DNA of 64,000 nt from Flavobacterium sedimenticola (GTDB lineage: Bacteria > Bacteroidota > Bacteroidia > Flavobacteriales > Flavobacteriaceae): the NCBI RefSeq assembly GCF_030053345.1, contig NZ_JASGBP010000003.1, forward strand, positions 92,249-156,248, written 5' to 3'. Shown here one piece after another: positions 25,563-36,039 of the stretch; position 1 is the stretch's first letter, and every line of letters begins with the position of its first letter. The notes beneath the pieces are model-generated. The model was given only the letters and a program-made list of their open reading frames with translations. It was not told the origin of the DNA and did no database searches. Both the position numbers and the translations under genes were made by a program.

Positions 25563-28500
25563 TTAATCCTCTGAAGGAACAGCCTCCGGATTGGGTTTGG
25601 GTTCAGACTTCTTTTTGTCCTTTTCAGCATCGGTTTTCTTCTTCATCTGAATACCTTCGGGAAACATCTCCGAATCGTGATCGTCGTGGTTCTCCGTTTT
25701 CTTGGCTTTATTCTTCTTAGCGTTCTTGAGGATTTTGTTGACCAATTCTTTCAAAGTATCAAAATCCACTTCGTACGACATTCCGATACCTTGTGTATAG
25801 CCAATACCTTGACCGATATAGGTAATATCATTTTCTTTATTAAAAACTCTCAGGTTGAGTGTTCCGTCTTCGTTTACCCTATACTGTACTTCGACATCAC
25901 CCACAATAGCTGTTTCGGTAATTCCGCCCACCGGAACCCCAACTTTCCCGTTTACAGTGATACGGTCGTTAATTCGGGAGGAAACATTAACATTTACACG
26001 AGCGTCGGATTGTTGTCCGGTTTGAAGTCGGTCGGCAATAACATATTCCGGCGCAATGGAAACTTTATCATTATCGCCCGAAAAGATATCTTTGAACAAA
26101 CTCCCTGCTTTTTCAAAAAGATTGTTGGATAATTGATTTTGGTCGACACCTTCCTGACTCAAAAAGCTACCGGTGGAAAGCAAATACAAGGCTTGCGTTT
26201 GTCGTTTGTCTTTATCGTCTAACTGGTATTGAATCTCCGATTTTAAGGTACTGCCGACAGTTGGAAAGTTGATATTAAAATCGGGCTCCGGACTCGACAA
26301 GCTTCCTTTCACCCCGATGACCACTTCTACATCAACCTTTTTATTAAAAGAAGGATTATCAATAAGTACCGCAGGATTGGCTGTGGTATTGTAAACCGCT
26401 TCTAAGTTTAACGTGGCTGCCATCGGATCACCCGACCAAATAATGGAACCGCCTTTTTTTACATCAAACTTTTTATCGATTAAGCCGCCGTATTTAAAAT
26501 TATAAGAACCTTCTAAAGCAATGAAGTCGCCGAACATTTCAAATTTACCCAGGGTATTGATTCGGAACAGCAAGGTTCCGTATCCTTTTCCTTTCATCCC
26601 GTGACCGGAATCTCGGTTGAGAATGACTTCAATATCGGCATTTTTATTAATTTCAAAATTGAAATCCAATTCCAAACCATTGAAATTTTTATTGACCGCC
26701 AATTTATCTTTTCCTTTTTTAATCCTTTCGCTTGGCGATAAAATATGAATATAACTGTTCTCCTCTACCGATTCGGCATCGTTGATAGGAATTTTGATGT
26801 CGGTTCCTTTGGCCGACTCGGCATTCACCCGAATCATCAAACCACTCGTTGGACCTTTGATGGTGGCAGAACCATCCATAAAGGCTTTGCCATAATAGGC
26901 CGCATCCTCATGATCCACAGTATTCAAGGCTAGCAATCGGTTGGAGTTGACGGCCAAATCCAACTGCCAATCGCCAAACTGTTTGTGTCTGATATACCCG
27001 CTCAACGTTCCTTGTGTTTCAAATTCGGTGTCTTTAATGGTCGTTTCCCGTATGATAAATTTATTTTCGGTAACGTCTACGATGGAATTATTCACAAACT
27101 GATAATCGGCATTGAGATACGGTATGGTGAGTCCGGCATCATTAATGAACAACCTTCCGTTGTAATCCAAACTGTTAAAATTGCCGTCAATACGAGCATT
27201 TCCGGAAGCAAAACCGCGAATATTCGTAATCACATCACCCCCAATCATGCTCAAAATTCCCAAATTAAATCGGTCGAAACTCAAATCAATGTCGAGTAGC
27301 GTTTGATTGCCTACCACTTGAATATCCCCGTCGGCATTAAACGAATCCACATTTTCATTTTCCAGATTCGAGTTTAAGTGGAACTTTGTCAGCGTTTCAT
27401 CTCCTTTGATATCCAGATTGAGATCTCCCAAGGCAATACTGTTAACCGAGAGACTATCAATCGTGACTTGTGCTGTAGGCTGAAAAACGGCATTGCTTTG
27501 TTTGAAGTTGACTTTACCGTTTAAATTCCCCGCAAATTTGAATTTTTCGACATCCGGTGTGACTTTATTGAGGTTCACATTGGTAAAGTCGAGCTGTAAA
27601 TCTTTATTGAGCCTGTCTTTGATAACGCCAATCAAATTGATGCTTTCGTCTTCGTGAGACAACATCAAACTGTTAAAGGAAAAGCTGGTCATTTTTTTAT
27701 CGAATACAATCTTATTCGTATTCGCTTCATCCTTTTCGTTTAAATACCATAAATAATCCTTGAACATCAACTCCGATTTTTCAAAACCAACCACATTGTT
27801 GTTTTCTTTGTTGATGGTATGGTAGAAATTAAGGTTGTAAAAATCGAGTCCTTCTTTTCCGCCTTTAAACTCGGTTCTGAAATGCAGCGTGTCGTTGACA
27901 AAAGTATTAATCATACTGAAATCGCGTACTTTGTAATGCTTGGTCTTAATAGAATCCATTTGAACATAAGCATTATACAGCGGATTTTTGTTATCAACCT
28001 GCACCAAAACATTATCAAAAGTATTTTGGTAGGCCGTGACTTTCGGAGAGCTAAAATTAAGGTTAAAGTTCTTGGTATCAGAGCCTACATTTCCTCTGAG
28101 AATGGTGTTGGAAGCCAGCGTAATATCGGGGTTAAAAATCTCAATAATTTTACTATTGACGGCAAAATTGAATTTCACATACTGATTAGGTCCTACTGCA
28201 TTAGGTTTGTAATTGGAGTAAAAAGTTCCTAATGAGTTTTCAACCATTTTTTGGAGTTGATTGAATTTAAAACGCCCCACTACAGAGCCCTGGATGGCAT
28301 CGGGTGAATTAACCGCAATTGTTCTTTCCCCGGTAGCATCAAAAGAAGAGTTCAACTCGAGTATGTCTAAAAAGTAAATGTCTTTTTTGTTCTGATAGGA
28401 AGCATTCGTTAACAGCAAATTTCCTTTTAAATTATCGAATGAATTTCCGGTGGCTTTCACTACAATATCACCTTTGAATACCGATATGGAGTCTTTGATG

Positions 28501-30101
28501 AAATTTAATTTTACCAAATTGGCATAATCGATTTTAGAGTGGAAATCATAAATGTTTTCCCGTTTGGATAAGTCAACCGTTCCGTTAAAATCCATAAACA
28601 AGTTTGGATCATTAACGAATACTTTCCCTCTGAAAATGGGTTGCTTGAAGTAACCATCCACAATAATCTTGCTGTAATTATAACCGTTGTATTGCGCTTG
28701 ATAGACGTCGCCTACAAAGGAAGTATTCAAATATTTTTGCGTAAATCCTTTACCGTCTACATCCAAATCCAAACTTACTTTACCGATGGTTTTATCGTTG
28801 ATGAGTGCTCCCACATCGAAACCATCCAGAATTACATTGCCACTGTATTGTGCATTGTCGATATTGTTGAGATTCGACATGTGCAAATCCGACTCGACAA
28901 TGCCTAAGGCCGTATTCATGACAAAATCGGTGTTGATGTACGTTTGTGTTACTTCAGCCGTACCGGTGTACTGAAACTGCCCCAGTTTTTGTAATGATGA
29001 CGGAAGTTTTTTGCCTAAAATATTGGGCAACAACTTTGTCAAATCGGTATAAGTGGAAGTGATTTTATCAAAATCACCCTTCATGTAAAACTGCCCCGGA
29101 CTTCTGGGAAACAGGTTCTTAAAATTGACATCACCCCTAATCACCGAGTTACTGTCGTCTACCAGATACAAACGGGTGGCGTAGAAATTATTCAACGTTC
29201 CTTTGATTTTCGATTTCAAATAGAACTTTTTATTTTTTCCTAATTCGGCATAAAAACATCTGATGTCGTTGGTGGAAAGTCGGGAACTGTCCACAACCAC
29301 ATCAAATTTGACCCGATTGTTAAAATCGCTGAAATCGTGATTGTCTTTATTATAAATCAACCGAACGTTTCCTTTAAGAAAGGATTCGGGTGTTTTGATA
29401 GCCATCTTTTGGAGCACTATATTGCTCTTGGTATAGGTAAAATCGGCTTCCAAATTATCAACCAAAACGCCGCGGTGGTCTTTAAATGACATCGTGGCAA
29501 TGGTTGTATACACATTGGGACCTTTAATCTTGAATTTTTTCAGATGGGCGTTTAGTTGGGTAAAATCAACATCTTTCGGTTGCGCTCTGTTTTCGTCAAT
29601 CATCACAAAACGGCTTTCTTTGAGATGGATGTTATCGGAAGTCATCAAAAACTTTCCGCTCCCTTTTTTGCCGTCATCAAAGGCATCAACAAACAAATCC
29701 AAACTGGTATCCTTTTCGTTTTTGTAGGTTTTGATTTGAAGGTAAAACTGATCCAATTGCAAATCCCCGAAAATGAGTTTCCCGTTTATCAATTTGTTTA
29801 AATCGAGTATGCTGGTTTTAATGCGTTGCGAATAAATCAGGGTGTCTTGATGATGGTCTAAAATAAGCACCTTTTTGAGCTTGACACCGCCAAAAAAAGT
29901 AATCGCTACTTCGTCGATATTGATGTTAGTGCCGTATTCTTCATTGATGTTCTTAGTGGCATAATGGGCAATTTTGGTTTGCACCACCGGCAGGGAGAGC
30001 GCTATCGTTATGAGTAGCAAAAACAAAACAAGCCCAATAACTGTGCGGAGAATAATCTTTCTGACTTTTTTGAGCTTGCTATTTTTTTTATTTTTTTCCA
30101 A
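25563..30101 (-). CDS. TamB-like translocation and assembly module protein
   Basis: A 1512-residue protein with one N-terminal membrane helix (about 17-37), then an extended series of beta-strand repeats with AsmA-like and DUF490 character. The conserved C-terminal TamB domain spans about 1080-1450 and contains GSYNFKYGGLIDKKFDVKKG and LSTGSFLSQEG. The last about 50 residues form a charged Lys/Glu tail. TamB-type proteins bridge inner and outer membranes to move phospholipids or help beta-barrel insertion. The start must be TTG at 30101, because an in-frame stop lies a few codons upstream and no ATG is nearby. It is divergent from tsaD. Confidence 0.9.
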   Translation of the reverse strand: MEKNKKNSKLKKVRKIILRTVIGLVLFLLLITIALSLPVVQTKIAHYATKNINEEYGTNINIDEVAITFFGGVKLKKVLILDHHQDTLIYSQRIKTSILDLNKLINGKLIFGDLQLDQFYLQIKTYKNEKDTSLDLFVDAFDDGKKGSGKFLMTSDNIHLKESRFVMIDENRAQPKDVDFTQLNAHLKKFKIKGPNVYTTIATMSFKDHRGVLVDNLEADFTYTKSNIVLQKMAIKTPESFLKGNVRLIYNKDNHDFSDFNNRVKFDVVVDSSRLSTNDIRCFYAELGKNKKFYLKSKIKGTLNNFYATRLYLVDDSNSVIRGDVNFKNLFPRSPGQFYMKGDFDKITSTYTDLTKLLPNILGKKLPSSLQKLGQFQYTGTAEVTQTYINTDFVMNTALGIVESDLHMSNLNNIDNAQYSGNVILDGFDVGALINDKTIGKVSLDLDVDGKGFTQKYLNTSFVGDVYQAQYNGYNYSKIIVDGYFKQPIFRGKVFVNDPNLFMDFNGTVDLSKRENIYDFHSKIDYANLVKLNFIKDSISVFKGDIVVKATGNSFDNLKGNLLLTNASYQNKKDIYFLDILELNSSFDATGERTIAVNSPDAIQGSVVGRFKFNQLQKMVENSLGTFYSNYKPNAVGPNQYVKFNFAVNSKIIEIFNPDITLASNTILRGNVGSDTKNFNLNFSSPKVTAYQNTFDNVLVQVDNKNPLYNAYVQMDSIKTKHYKVRDFSMINTFVNDTLHFRTEFKGGKEGLDFYNLNFYHTINKENNNVVGFEKSELMFKDYLWYLNEKDEANTNKIVFDKKMTSFSFNSLMLSHEDESINLIGVIKDRLNKDLQLDFTNVNLNKVTPDVEKFKFAGNLNGKVNFKQSNAVFQPTAQVTIDSLSVNSIALGDLNLDIKGDETLTKFHLNSNLENENVDSFNADGDIQVVGNQTLLDIDLSFDRFNLGILSMIGGDVITNIRGFASGNARIDGNFNSLDYNGRLFINDAGLTIPYLNADYQFVNNSIVDVTENKFIIRETTIKDTEFETQGTLSGYIRHKQFGDWQLDLAVNSNRLLALNTVDHEDAAYYGKAFMDGSATIKGPTSGLMIRVNAESAKGTDIKIPINDAESVEENSYIHILSPSERIKKGKDKLAVNKNFNGLELDFNFEINKNADIEVILNRDSGHGMKGKGYGTLLFRINTLGKFEMFGDFIALEGSYNFKYGGLIDKKFDVKKGGSIIWSGDPMAATLNLEAVYNTTANPAVLIDNPSFNKKVDVEVVIGVKGSLSSPEPDFNINFPTVGSTLKSEIQYQLDDKDKRQTQALYLLSTGSFLSQEGVDQNQLSNNLFEKAGSLFKDIFSGDNDKVSIAPEYVIADRLQTGQQSDARVNVNVSSRINDRITVNGKVGVPVGGITETAIVGDVEVQYRVNEDGTLNLRVFNKENDITYIGQGIGYTQGIGMSYEVDFDTLKELVNKILKNAKKNKAKKTENHDDHDSEMFPEGIQMKKKTDAEKDKKKSEPKPNPEAVPSED

Positions 30102-30200
30102 ATGGTGTTTGACTTAGGAAAGAAAATTACCTTTGCAAAAAATCGTTATTTTTGATTTTTCGGACGGACTGTCAAATATAAATCAAAATTTGTGCCCTTT

Positions 30201-31223
30201 ATGCATCCTGAGGAAGTTTTTATTCTGGCTATTGAAAGTTCGTGTGATGACACGGCTGCTGCCGTTTTGCGCAATAATAAAGTGCTTTCGAATGTCGTAG
30301 CCCGACAACACATACACGAAGAATACGGTGGTGTCGTTCCCGAACTCGCTTCGAGAGCGCACCAGCAAAACATAGTACCCGTGATTGATGTGGCGTTGAA
30401 GAAAGCCGGAGTTGCCAAAGAACAACTCGCTGCCATTGCTTTTACACAAGGTCCGGGACTGATGGGTTCACTCTTGGTGGGCACCTCTTTTGCCAAATCG
30501 TTGGCGATGGCTTTACAAATTCCGCTTATTGCAGTCAATCATATGCATGCTCATATTTTGGCACATTTTATTGATGAGGAAGGATTTGATAAACCCGAAT
30601 TTCCCTTTTTAGCACTAACCATTTCGGGCGGACATACCCAAATTGTGAAAGTCAACGATTTTTTTGATTTGGAAATTATCGGAGAAACTACTGACGATGC
30701 AGTAGGTGAAGCCTTTGATAAAACGGCAAAAATACTGGGGCTTCCCTATCCGGGCGGACCGTTAATCGATCAATTTGCCGCAGCAGGAAATCCGAAACGA
30801 TTTGCTTTTACCAAACCCAAAGTGGATGGTTTAGACTTTAGTTTCTCGGGGTTGAAAACGCAAATTTTATATTTCGTCCAAAAACATGTGGCCGAAAATC
30901 CGAACTTTATTGAAGAAAACAAAAACGACATTTGTGCTTCGGTGCAAAACATCATCATCGAAATTTTGATGGAGAAATTGCAGCTGGCCGTAGCAGAAAC
31001 CGGTATCCGGCAAATTGCCATCGGCGGTGGGGTTTCGGCCAATTCGGGCATCCGAAACACACTAAAAGCGGCCGAAGGAAAATACGGTTGGAAAACCTTT
31101 ATTCCGAAATTTGAGTACACTACCGATAACGCTGCCATGATTGGGATTGTTGGGTATCACAACTATTTACACGACAAGTTTGCCGATGCTGCCGTGGTAG
31201 CCAAAGCCCGAATTGAATTTTAA
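30201..31223 (+). CDS. tsaD: tRNA N6-adenosine threonylcarbamoyltransferase
   Basis: Transfers the threonylcarbamoyl group to A37 of ANN-decoding tRNAs, with TsaB and TsaE. The ATG at 30201 (MHPEEVFILAIESSCDD) gives 340 residues; a GTG three codons upstream is the alternative. It has the ASKHA N-terminal motif ESSCDDTAAAV, the metal-binding HMHAH (about 110-114), SGGHTQ, and the late GGGVSANSG and DNAAMIG motifs. The length matches the bacterial family. It leads a rightward group with rsmE and the DUF4159 gene; the rsmE start is 3 bp after its stop. Confidence 0.97.
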   Translation: MHPEEVFILAIESSCDDTAAAVLRNNKVLSNVVARQHIHEEYGGVVPELASRAHQQNIVPVIDVALKKAGVAKEQLAAIAFTQGPGLMGSLLVGTSFAKSLAMALQIPLIAVNHMHAHILAHFIDEEGFDKPEFPFLALTISGGHTQIVKVNDFFDLEIIGETTDDAVGEAFDKTAKILGLPYPGGPLIDQFAAAGNPKRFAFTKPKVDGLDFSFSGLKTQILYFVQKHVAENPNFIEENKNDICASVQNIIIEILMEKLQLAVAETGIRQIAIGGGVSANSGIRNTLKAAEGKYGWKTFIPKFEYTTDNAAMIGIVGYHNYLHDKFADAAVVAKARIEF

Positions 31224-31226
31224 ACT

Positions 31227-31934
31227 ATGCAATTATTTTACAACCCTACGGTTTCATCAAGTACCGATACGTTTGTTTTTGACAAAGAAGAAAGCAAACA
31301 CATCATCAAAGTGCTTCGTAAAAAAGAAGGCGATGTATTGCATGTCACCAACGGTTTAGGATTTTTATTTGTCACCGAAATTGTTTTGGCTTCCGATTCC
31401 AAATGCACCGTTGCCATTCGTTCGTTTACCGAACAAAAGCCAACCGAATTTTATTTGCATTTGGCCGTAGCGCCTACCAAAATGAACGAGCGCTACGAGT
31501 GGTTTCTAGAAAAAGCCACCGAGATAGGCATACACGAAATCACACCGATTATTTGTGACCATTCGGAACGAAAAGTGGTTAAAACCGATCGTTTTCAAAA
31601 AATTATAGAAGCGGCCATGAAGCAATCGCTGCATTATTTTTTGCCTAAATTAAACGACTCGATTTCGTTTAAGGAGTTTCTCAAAAAAGAGCATCCCGGA
31701 CAAAAATTCATCGCACATTGTGAAGAAACCGACAAAAAATCGTTGAAGCACGAATTAAAAACCAAAGAGGCTGTCACCATACTCATCGGTCCCGAAGGCG
31801 ATTTTTCAGGTAAAGAAATTGAAACCGCTATTGAAAATGCCTTTATTCCGGTATCTTTGGGTCAAACTCGTTTGCGTACTGAAACCGCTGCGGTGGTCGC
31901 TTGCCATTCGGTAGTGTTTAAAAACGAAGTCTAA
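31227..31934 (+). CDS. rsmE: 16S rRNA (uracil-1498-N3)-methyltransferase
   Basis: Methylates U1498 of 16S rRNA using S-adenosylmethionine. The 235-residue protein has an N-terminal PUA-like domain (HIIKVLRKKEGDVLHVTNG) and a C-terminal SPOUT knot with LIGPEGDFSGKEI (about 186-198) and LGQTRLRTETAA (about 210-221), both diagnostic for RsmE. It sits 3 bp behind tsaD and 10 bp before the DUF4159 gene, consistent with an operon of tRNA and rRNA modification plus a secreted protein. Confidence 0.96.
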   Translation: MQLFYNPTVSSSTDTFVFDKEESKHIIKVLRKKEGDVLHVTNGLGFLFVTEIVLASDSKCTVAIRSFTEQKPTEFYLHLAVAPTKMNERYEWFLEKATEIGIHEITPIICDHSERKVVKTDRFQKIIEAAMKQSLHYFLPKLNDSISFKEFLKKEHPGQKFIAHCEETDKKSLKHELKTKEAVTILIGPEGDFSGKEIETAIENAFIPVSLGQTRLRTETAAVVACHSVVFKNEV

Positions 31935-31944
31935 TTAAAAAGGT

Positions 31945-32583
31945 ATGAAAAGAATACTGATACTGTTCCTATTATTCACGACCGTGGGATATTCCCAGGA
32001 AATTGCCTTGCTGAAATACAATGGCGGAGGCGATTGGTATGCCAATCCTACCTCGTTACCCAATTTGATTAAATATTGCAATCAAACCATCAACACCAAT
32101 ATTAAAAGCAAGCCCGCGACGGTAGAACCCGGGAGTCCCGATATTTTCAGTTATCCGTTTGTACACTTAACCGGCCACGGGAATATTGTGTTCAGCGATG
32201 CCGAAATCGTGAATTTAAGAAATTACATGCTTTCGGGCGGATTTATTCATGCCGACGACAACTATGGTATGGATCAATACATTCGAAGAGAAATTAAACG
32301 CATTTTCCCGAACAACGATTTGGTGGAGATTCCGGCCAATCATCCTATTTTCCAAAAACCCAATGTGTTTGCTTCCGGACTACCCAAAATACACGAACAC
32401 GACAACAAACGTCCGCAAGCCTTTGGCGTTTTTATAGAAAACCGATTGGTTTTTCTATACACCGTTGAGTGCGACTTAGGTGACGGATGGGAAGATCCGG
32501 ATGTACACAACGACCCGAAAGAAGTCAGAGAAAAAGCACTCAAAATGGGCGCCAATCTACTTTACTACATTTTCAACAATTAA
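31945..32583 (+). CDS. Secreted DUF4159 domain protein
   Basis: A 212-residue protein with a signal peptide (MKRILILFLLFTTVGYSQ). The remainder matches DUF4159, whose fold resembles the class I glutamine amidotransferase family: LLKYNGGGDWYANPTSLPNL, HLTGHGNIVFSD, MLSGGFIHADDNYGMD and a conserved VECDLGDGWEDPDVH. No catalytic Cys triad is visible, so it is probably a binding protein. Its biological role is not known. It is the third gene of the tsaD group. The 158 bp downstream hold no gene. Confidence 0.88.
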   Translation: MKRILILFLLFTTVGYSQEIALLKYNGGGDWYANPTSLPNLIKYCNQTINTNIKSKPATVEPGSPDIFSYPFVHLTGHGNIVFSDAEIVNLRNYMLSGGFIHADDNYGMDQYIRREIKRIFPNNDLVEIPANHPIFQKPNVFASGLPKIHEHDNKRPQAFGVFIENRLVFLYTVECDLGDGWEDPDVHNDPKEVREKALKMGANLLYYIFNN

Positions 32584-32741
32584 AAGCAGCTTTAATCTTT
32601 CAAAAAAGCAGTATGCCGATTTAAAAAGTCTAAAATCGTTGTTGTTTGTCGATTTGTTGAAAACTTCCGCTGATTTATTTTTAAAATAAACTCTTATTCT
32701 ATAAAATTGCAATAACTATTTAACCAAATAATTATTGAATT

Positions 32742-33695
32742 ATGAAAAAAATTTGTTTATCATTGGCAGTATTGTCAATGCTGTTTTCTTGCCAAGAAGA
32801 TGAAAAGGCAAACCAATCGGAAGCAAGAATTACCAAGAGAAACTGTGTTTCTTATGAAGTTTTAGAGCGACAACTACAAGAAAATCCGGAATTAGCCATC
32901 AAAATGAATCAAATCGAATCATTTACGGAGAATGCCATAGCTAACGGGCGTTTGGTAAACGGAAAAATTGTCATTCCGGTGGTGGTGAACGTTTTGTATA
33001 AAACCGCGGCTGAAAATATTTCATTGGCACAAATTCAATCGCAAATTGATGTGTTGAATGCTGATTTTAATGCGCAGAATGCCGATTACAATCAGGTTCC
33101 GACGCTGTTCTCCGGTGTAAAAGCCAATGTAGGCATCTCTTTTGAATTGGATCAGGTAATTCGAAAATCAACTACTAAAACCTCTTGGGGAACCCGTGAC
33201 GCCATGAAAAAAGCCAAGCAAGGCGGAATTGATCCTACTTCTCCATCAACTAAATTAAATCTTTGGGTGTGTACCATTGGCGGCGGAATCTTAGGGTATG
33301 CGCAGTTCCCGGGTGGTTCGGCAGCTACTGACGGGGTAGTTATCGATTCCCGATATTTTGGGGTGTACAGTAATTCAAGTCCAAGTTACCCATACAACTT
33401 AGGAAGAACCGCTACTCACGAAGTAGGCCACTGGATGAATTTACGTCATATTTGGGGTGATACTACTTGTGGAAACGACTTTGTGGCTGATACTCCGCTA
33501 CACAATACCGCTAATTACGGCGTACCAACGTATCCGCATTACAGCACCTGTTCCGGTACACCGGTTGAGATGACTATGAACTACATGGACTACACGGATG
33601 ACCGTGGTATGTATATGTTTACTGCCGGACAAAAAGCGCGTATGGATGCCATATTCTTATCGGGCGGACCACGATTTTCTTTTGCACAGCCATAA
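32742..33695 (+). CDS. M43 (pappalysin/cytophagalysin) zinc metalloprotease lipoprotein
   Basis: A 317-residue lipoprotein (lipobox LFSC, Cys17). The catalytic zinc motif HEVGHWMNLRH (His226, Glu227, His230, His236) is the extended HExxHxxGxxH-type motif with Asn in the Gly position, and a later Met-turn, MTMNYMDY (about 281-288), supports the metzincin fold and the M43 family. Secreted flavobacterial relatives degrade extracellular proteins. There is no T9SS domain, so it stays cell-anchored. The gene is monocistronic with a strong terminator. Confidence 0.92.
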   Translation: MKKICLSLAVLSMLFSCQEDEKANQSEARITKRNCVSYEVLERQLQENPELAIKMNQIESFTENAIANGRLVNGKIVIPVVVNVLYKTAAENISLAQIQSQIDVLNADFNAQNADYNQVPTLFSGVKANVGISFELDQVIRKSTTKTSWGTRDAMKKAKQGGIDPTSPSTKLNLWVCTIGGGILGYAQFPGGSAATDGVVIDSRYFGVYSNSSPSYPYNLGRTATHEVGHWMNLRHIWGDTTCGNDFVADTPLHNTANYGVPTYPHYSTCSGTPVEMTMNYMDYTDDRGMYMFTAGQKARMDAIFLSGGPRFSFAQP

Positions 33696-33714
33696 TAAAT
33701 AACCGTATAATTTT

Positions 33715-33757
33715 AAAAACTCGTCTCGTTACTTTTAATGAGACGAGTTTTTTTTTA
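33715..33757 (+). terminator. Intrinsic terminator after the M43 protease gene
   Basis: AAAAACTCGTCTC pairs with GAGACGAGTTTTT across a 12-nt loop (33715-33752), followed by more T residues. It lies 20 bp after the stop. Confidence 0.9.
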
Positions 33758-33777
33758 CTTTAGTCAAAATTAAAATT

Positions 33778-34854
33778 ATGATAACCTCAAGAACAATAGC
33801 TGTCGGAATTGTGAAAGCGATTGGTATCCTATTACTGTTTGCGCTGCTACTCTATTTTCTGTATAAGATTCAAACCGTTATATTGTACTTGATTATCGCA
33901 CTCGTTTTTACCCTGATAGCTAACCCGGTTGTGGAATTTTTAAGACAAAAACTCAAATTCTCGAATACGGCTGCGGTATCGGTCACTTTAGTTTTTTTTA
34001 TGCTGATTATTGTCGGCATACTATTGATGTTTGTTCCGCTGATTGTTTCACAAAGCAACAATCTGTCACTGCTGAACACACAAGCCATTGAAAAAAATAT
34101 TGTTGAACTGACCAATCAAACATTAACTTACTTAAAGAGTCATAATATTGATGCCAAAAAATTAGTCAACACCAACATTAACCTCGACGTTTTCACCTCT
34201 TTTTTCAACTCCATACTCACTACCATAAGTAATATTGGTGTCGGATTGGCATCGGTTTTCTTTATTACTTTTTTCTTTTTAAAAGATAAAGTGATGTTTT
34301 TGGTAGGTGCCAAAAAGATATTACCCGATGCTCACGAAGAGCAAATCATAAATTCGGTGACCAAGATTAACGAATTGTTGTCGCGATATTTTATCGGATT
34401 GCTGTTACAGCTGCTCATTATTTTTGTGCTTTATCTGATTGTGCTTTTAATTTTCGGGATTGAGAACGCCCTAATCATTGCTTTTCTGTGTGCCATTTTA
34501 AACATTGTGCCTTACATCGGTCCGATTATCAGCACCATCATAGCCGGATTCCTGACCATGATGAGTCATTTAGGCGAAGATTTTCAAACTGAAATTTTAC
34601 CGTCAACTATTTTTGTACTCATCGGATTCTTTATTGTACAACTCATCGACAACAATATTTCGCAGCCGCTTATTTTCTCGAAAAGTGTTAATTCACATCC
34701 GCTGGAAATTTTCTTAGTAATCCTAATCAGCGGGTTTTTATTTGGTATAATGGGAATGGTGATTGCTGTACCTTTGTTTACCATTATTAAAGTAGTTGGG
34801 AAAGAATTTTTTCCCGAAAACAAAATCATCAAACAGTTTACCAAAAATATTTAG
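33778..34854 (+). CDS. AI-2E family transporter
   Basis: The 358-residue inner-membrane protein has about eight predicted helices. It follows the family pattern of two N-terminal helices, a soluble-rich loop (about 95-145), then a cluster of helices including the conserved FGIENALIIAFLCAILNIVP (about 222-241) and IGPIISTI, and late PLIFSKSVNSHPLEIFLVIL. The family was named from TqsA but includes sodium/proton antiporters and other permeases, so the substrate is not inferred. The next gene begins one base after its stop. Confidence 0.9.
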   Translation: MITSRTIAVGIVKAIGILLLFALLLYFLYKIQTVILYLIIALVFTLIANPVVEFLRQKLKFSNTAAVSVTLVFFMLIIVGILLMFVPLIVSQSNNLSLLNTQAIEKNIVELTNQTLTYLKSHNIDAKKLVNTNINLDVFTSFFNSILTTISNIGVGLASVFFITFFFLKDKVMFLVGAKKILPDAHEEQIINSVTKINELLSRYFIGLLLQLLIIFVLYLIVLLIFGIENALIIAFLCAILNIVPYIGPIISTIIAGFLTMMSHLGEDFQTEILPSTIFVLIGFFIVQLIDNNISQPLIFSKSVNSHPLEIFLVILISGFLFGIMGMVIAVPLFTIIKVVGKEFFPENKIIKQFTKNI

Positions 34855-34855
34855 T

Positions 34856-36031
34856 ATGAATCATGCCCTAGTTTCGGCAGAAATTCAGGATTTCATCCGG
34901 CAAAACACCAAGGCTGATGTCCCTAAATTGGCCTTGCAAAAAAATCCGTTTGCTCCTGTGGAGTGGCATGCCATTTTGGAGCAAATCAGTGCCAAACAAA
35001 AAGCGGAAACCAAATTGCCTACATGGTTTCAAACCAAAAATATAATTTATCCTTCTAAAATATCCGTTGAGCAAACCTCTTCAGAAAAAACAGCCGCATA
35101 CAAAGCCACGCTGATTTCCGGCAACCGTTTGATTGATATGAGCGGCGGTTTTGGGATAGATGACTACTATTTTGCCAAAAAAATGAGCGAAGTAATTCAT
35201 TGTGAGATCAACTCGGAACTTTCGGAAATTGTGGCTCATAACTGTAAAGCACTCAATGTAACAAACATCCGTTGTATCGCCGGTGATAGTACGGAAATTT
35301 TGAAGCGACAAAAGGTTTCATTTGATTGGATGTATATCGATCCCTCACGGAGAAATGATACTAAAGGCAAAGTTTTTATGCTTCGGGATTGTTTGCCCAA
35401 TGTACCCGAAAACTTAGATTTGTATTTTGATTATACCCGTTCTGTTTTAATAAAAACCGCACCGTTATTGGACATCACTGCAGGCTTAGCAGAATTAAAG
35501 TATGTTAAAGCCATTCATGTAGTGGCGTTAGATAATGACGTAAAAGAACTGCTCTGGATTTTGGAGAAAAACTATCACGGCAGTGTAAAAATAATCGCAG
35601 TTAATATAACCAAAGAAGCCACCGACTCTTTTTCGTTTGACAACAGCACAACAGCATCCGCAACCTTTGATCTTCCAAAACAATACCTATACGAACCGAA
35701 CGCCGCCATTATGAAATCGGGCGGATTTGACGAAGTGTCAACGCAATTTAATATTGCAAAACTTCACCCACATTCGCATTTGTACACATCAAACACCTTG
35801 CTGAAATTTCCCGGTCGGTGTTTTGTAATTGAAAAATGTGTGGATTATACCAAAAACGAAATGAAACACTTACTGACTCAGACAAAAGCTAACGTTACGG
35901 TACGCAATTTTCCCGAAACGGTGGATACCATCCGAAAAAAATGGAAAATAAAAGAAGGTGGCGACCGTTATTGTTTTTTCACCACTGACAAAAATAACCG
36001 CAAAATAGTTTTACTTTGCACCAAATTATAA
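34856..36031 (+). CDS. Class I SAM-dependent methyltransferase with THUMP-like C-terminal domain
   Basis: A 391-residue cytosolic protein; the ATG at 34856 is used rather than an upstream in-frame start that would overlap the transporter by 59 bp. It has the SAM-binding motif LIDMSGGFGIDDYYFA (about 93-108), acidic HCEINSEL after beta-2 and a motif IV-like WMYIDPSRR (about 157-165) resembling the DPPF/DPSR of RNA methyltransferases. The C-terminal region (about 290-391) matches the THUMP-like domain found in this family. An RNA substrate is likely but not shown. It is probably co-transcribed with the upstream transporter. Confidence 0.85.
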   Translation: MNHALVSAEIQDFIRQNTKADVPKLALQKNPFAPVEWHAILEQISAKQKAETKLPTWFQTKNIIYPSKISVEQTSSEKTAAYKATLISGNRLIDMSGGFGIDDYYFAKKMSEVIHCEINSELSEIVAHNCKALNVTNIRCIAGDSTEILKRQKVSFDWMYIDPSRRNDTKGKVFMLRDCLPNVPENLDLYFDYTRSVLIKTAPLLDITAGLAELKYVKAIHVVALDNDVKELLWILEKNYHGSVKIIAVNITKEATDSFSFDNSTTASATFDLPKQYLYEPNAAIMKSGGFDEVSTQFNIAKLHPHSHLYTSNTLLKFPGRCFVIEKCVDYTKNEMKHLLTQTKANVTVRNFPETVDTIRKKWKIKEGGDRYCFFTTDKNNRKIVLLCTKL

Positions 36032-36039
36032 ACTGCCTT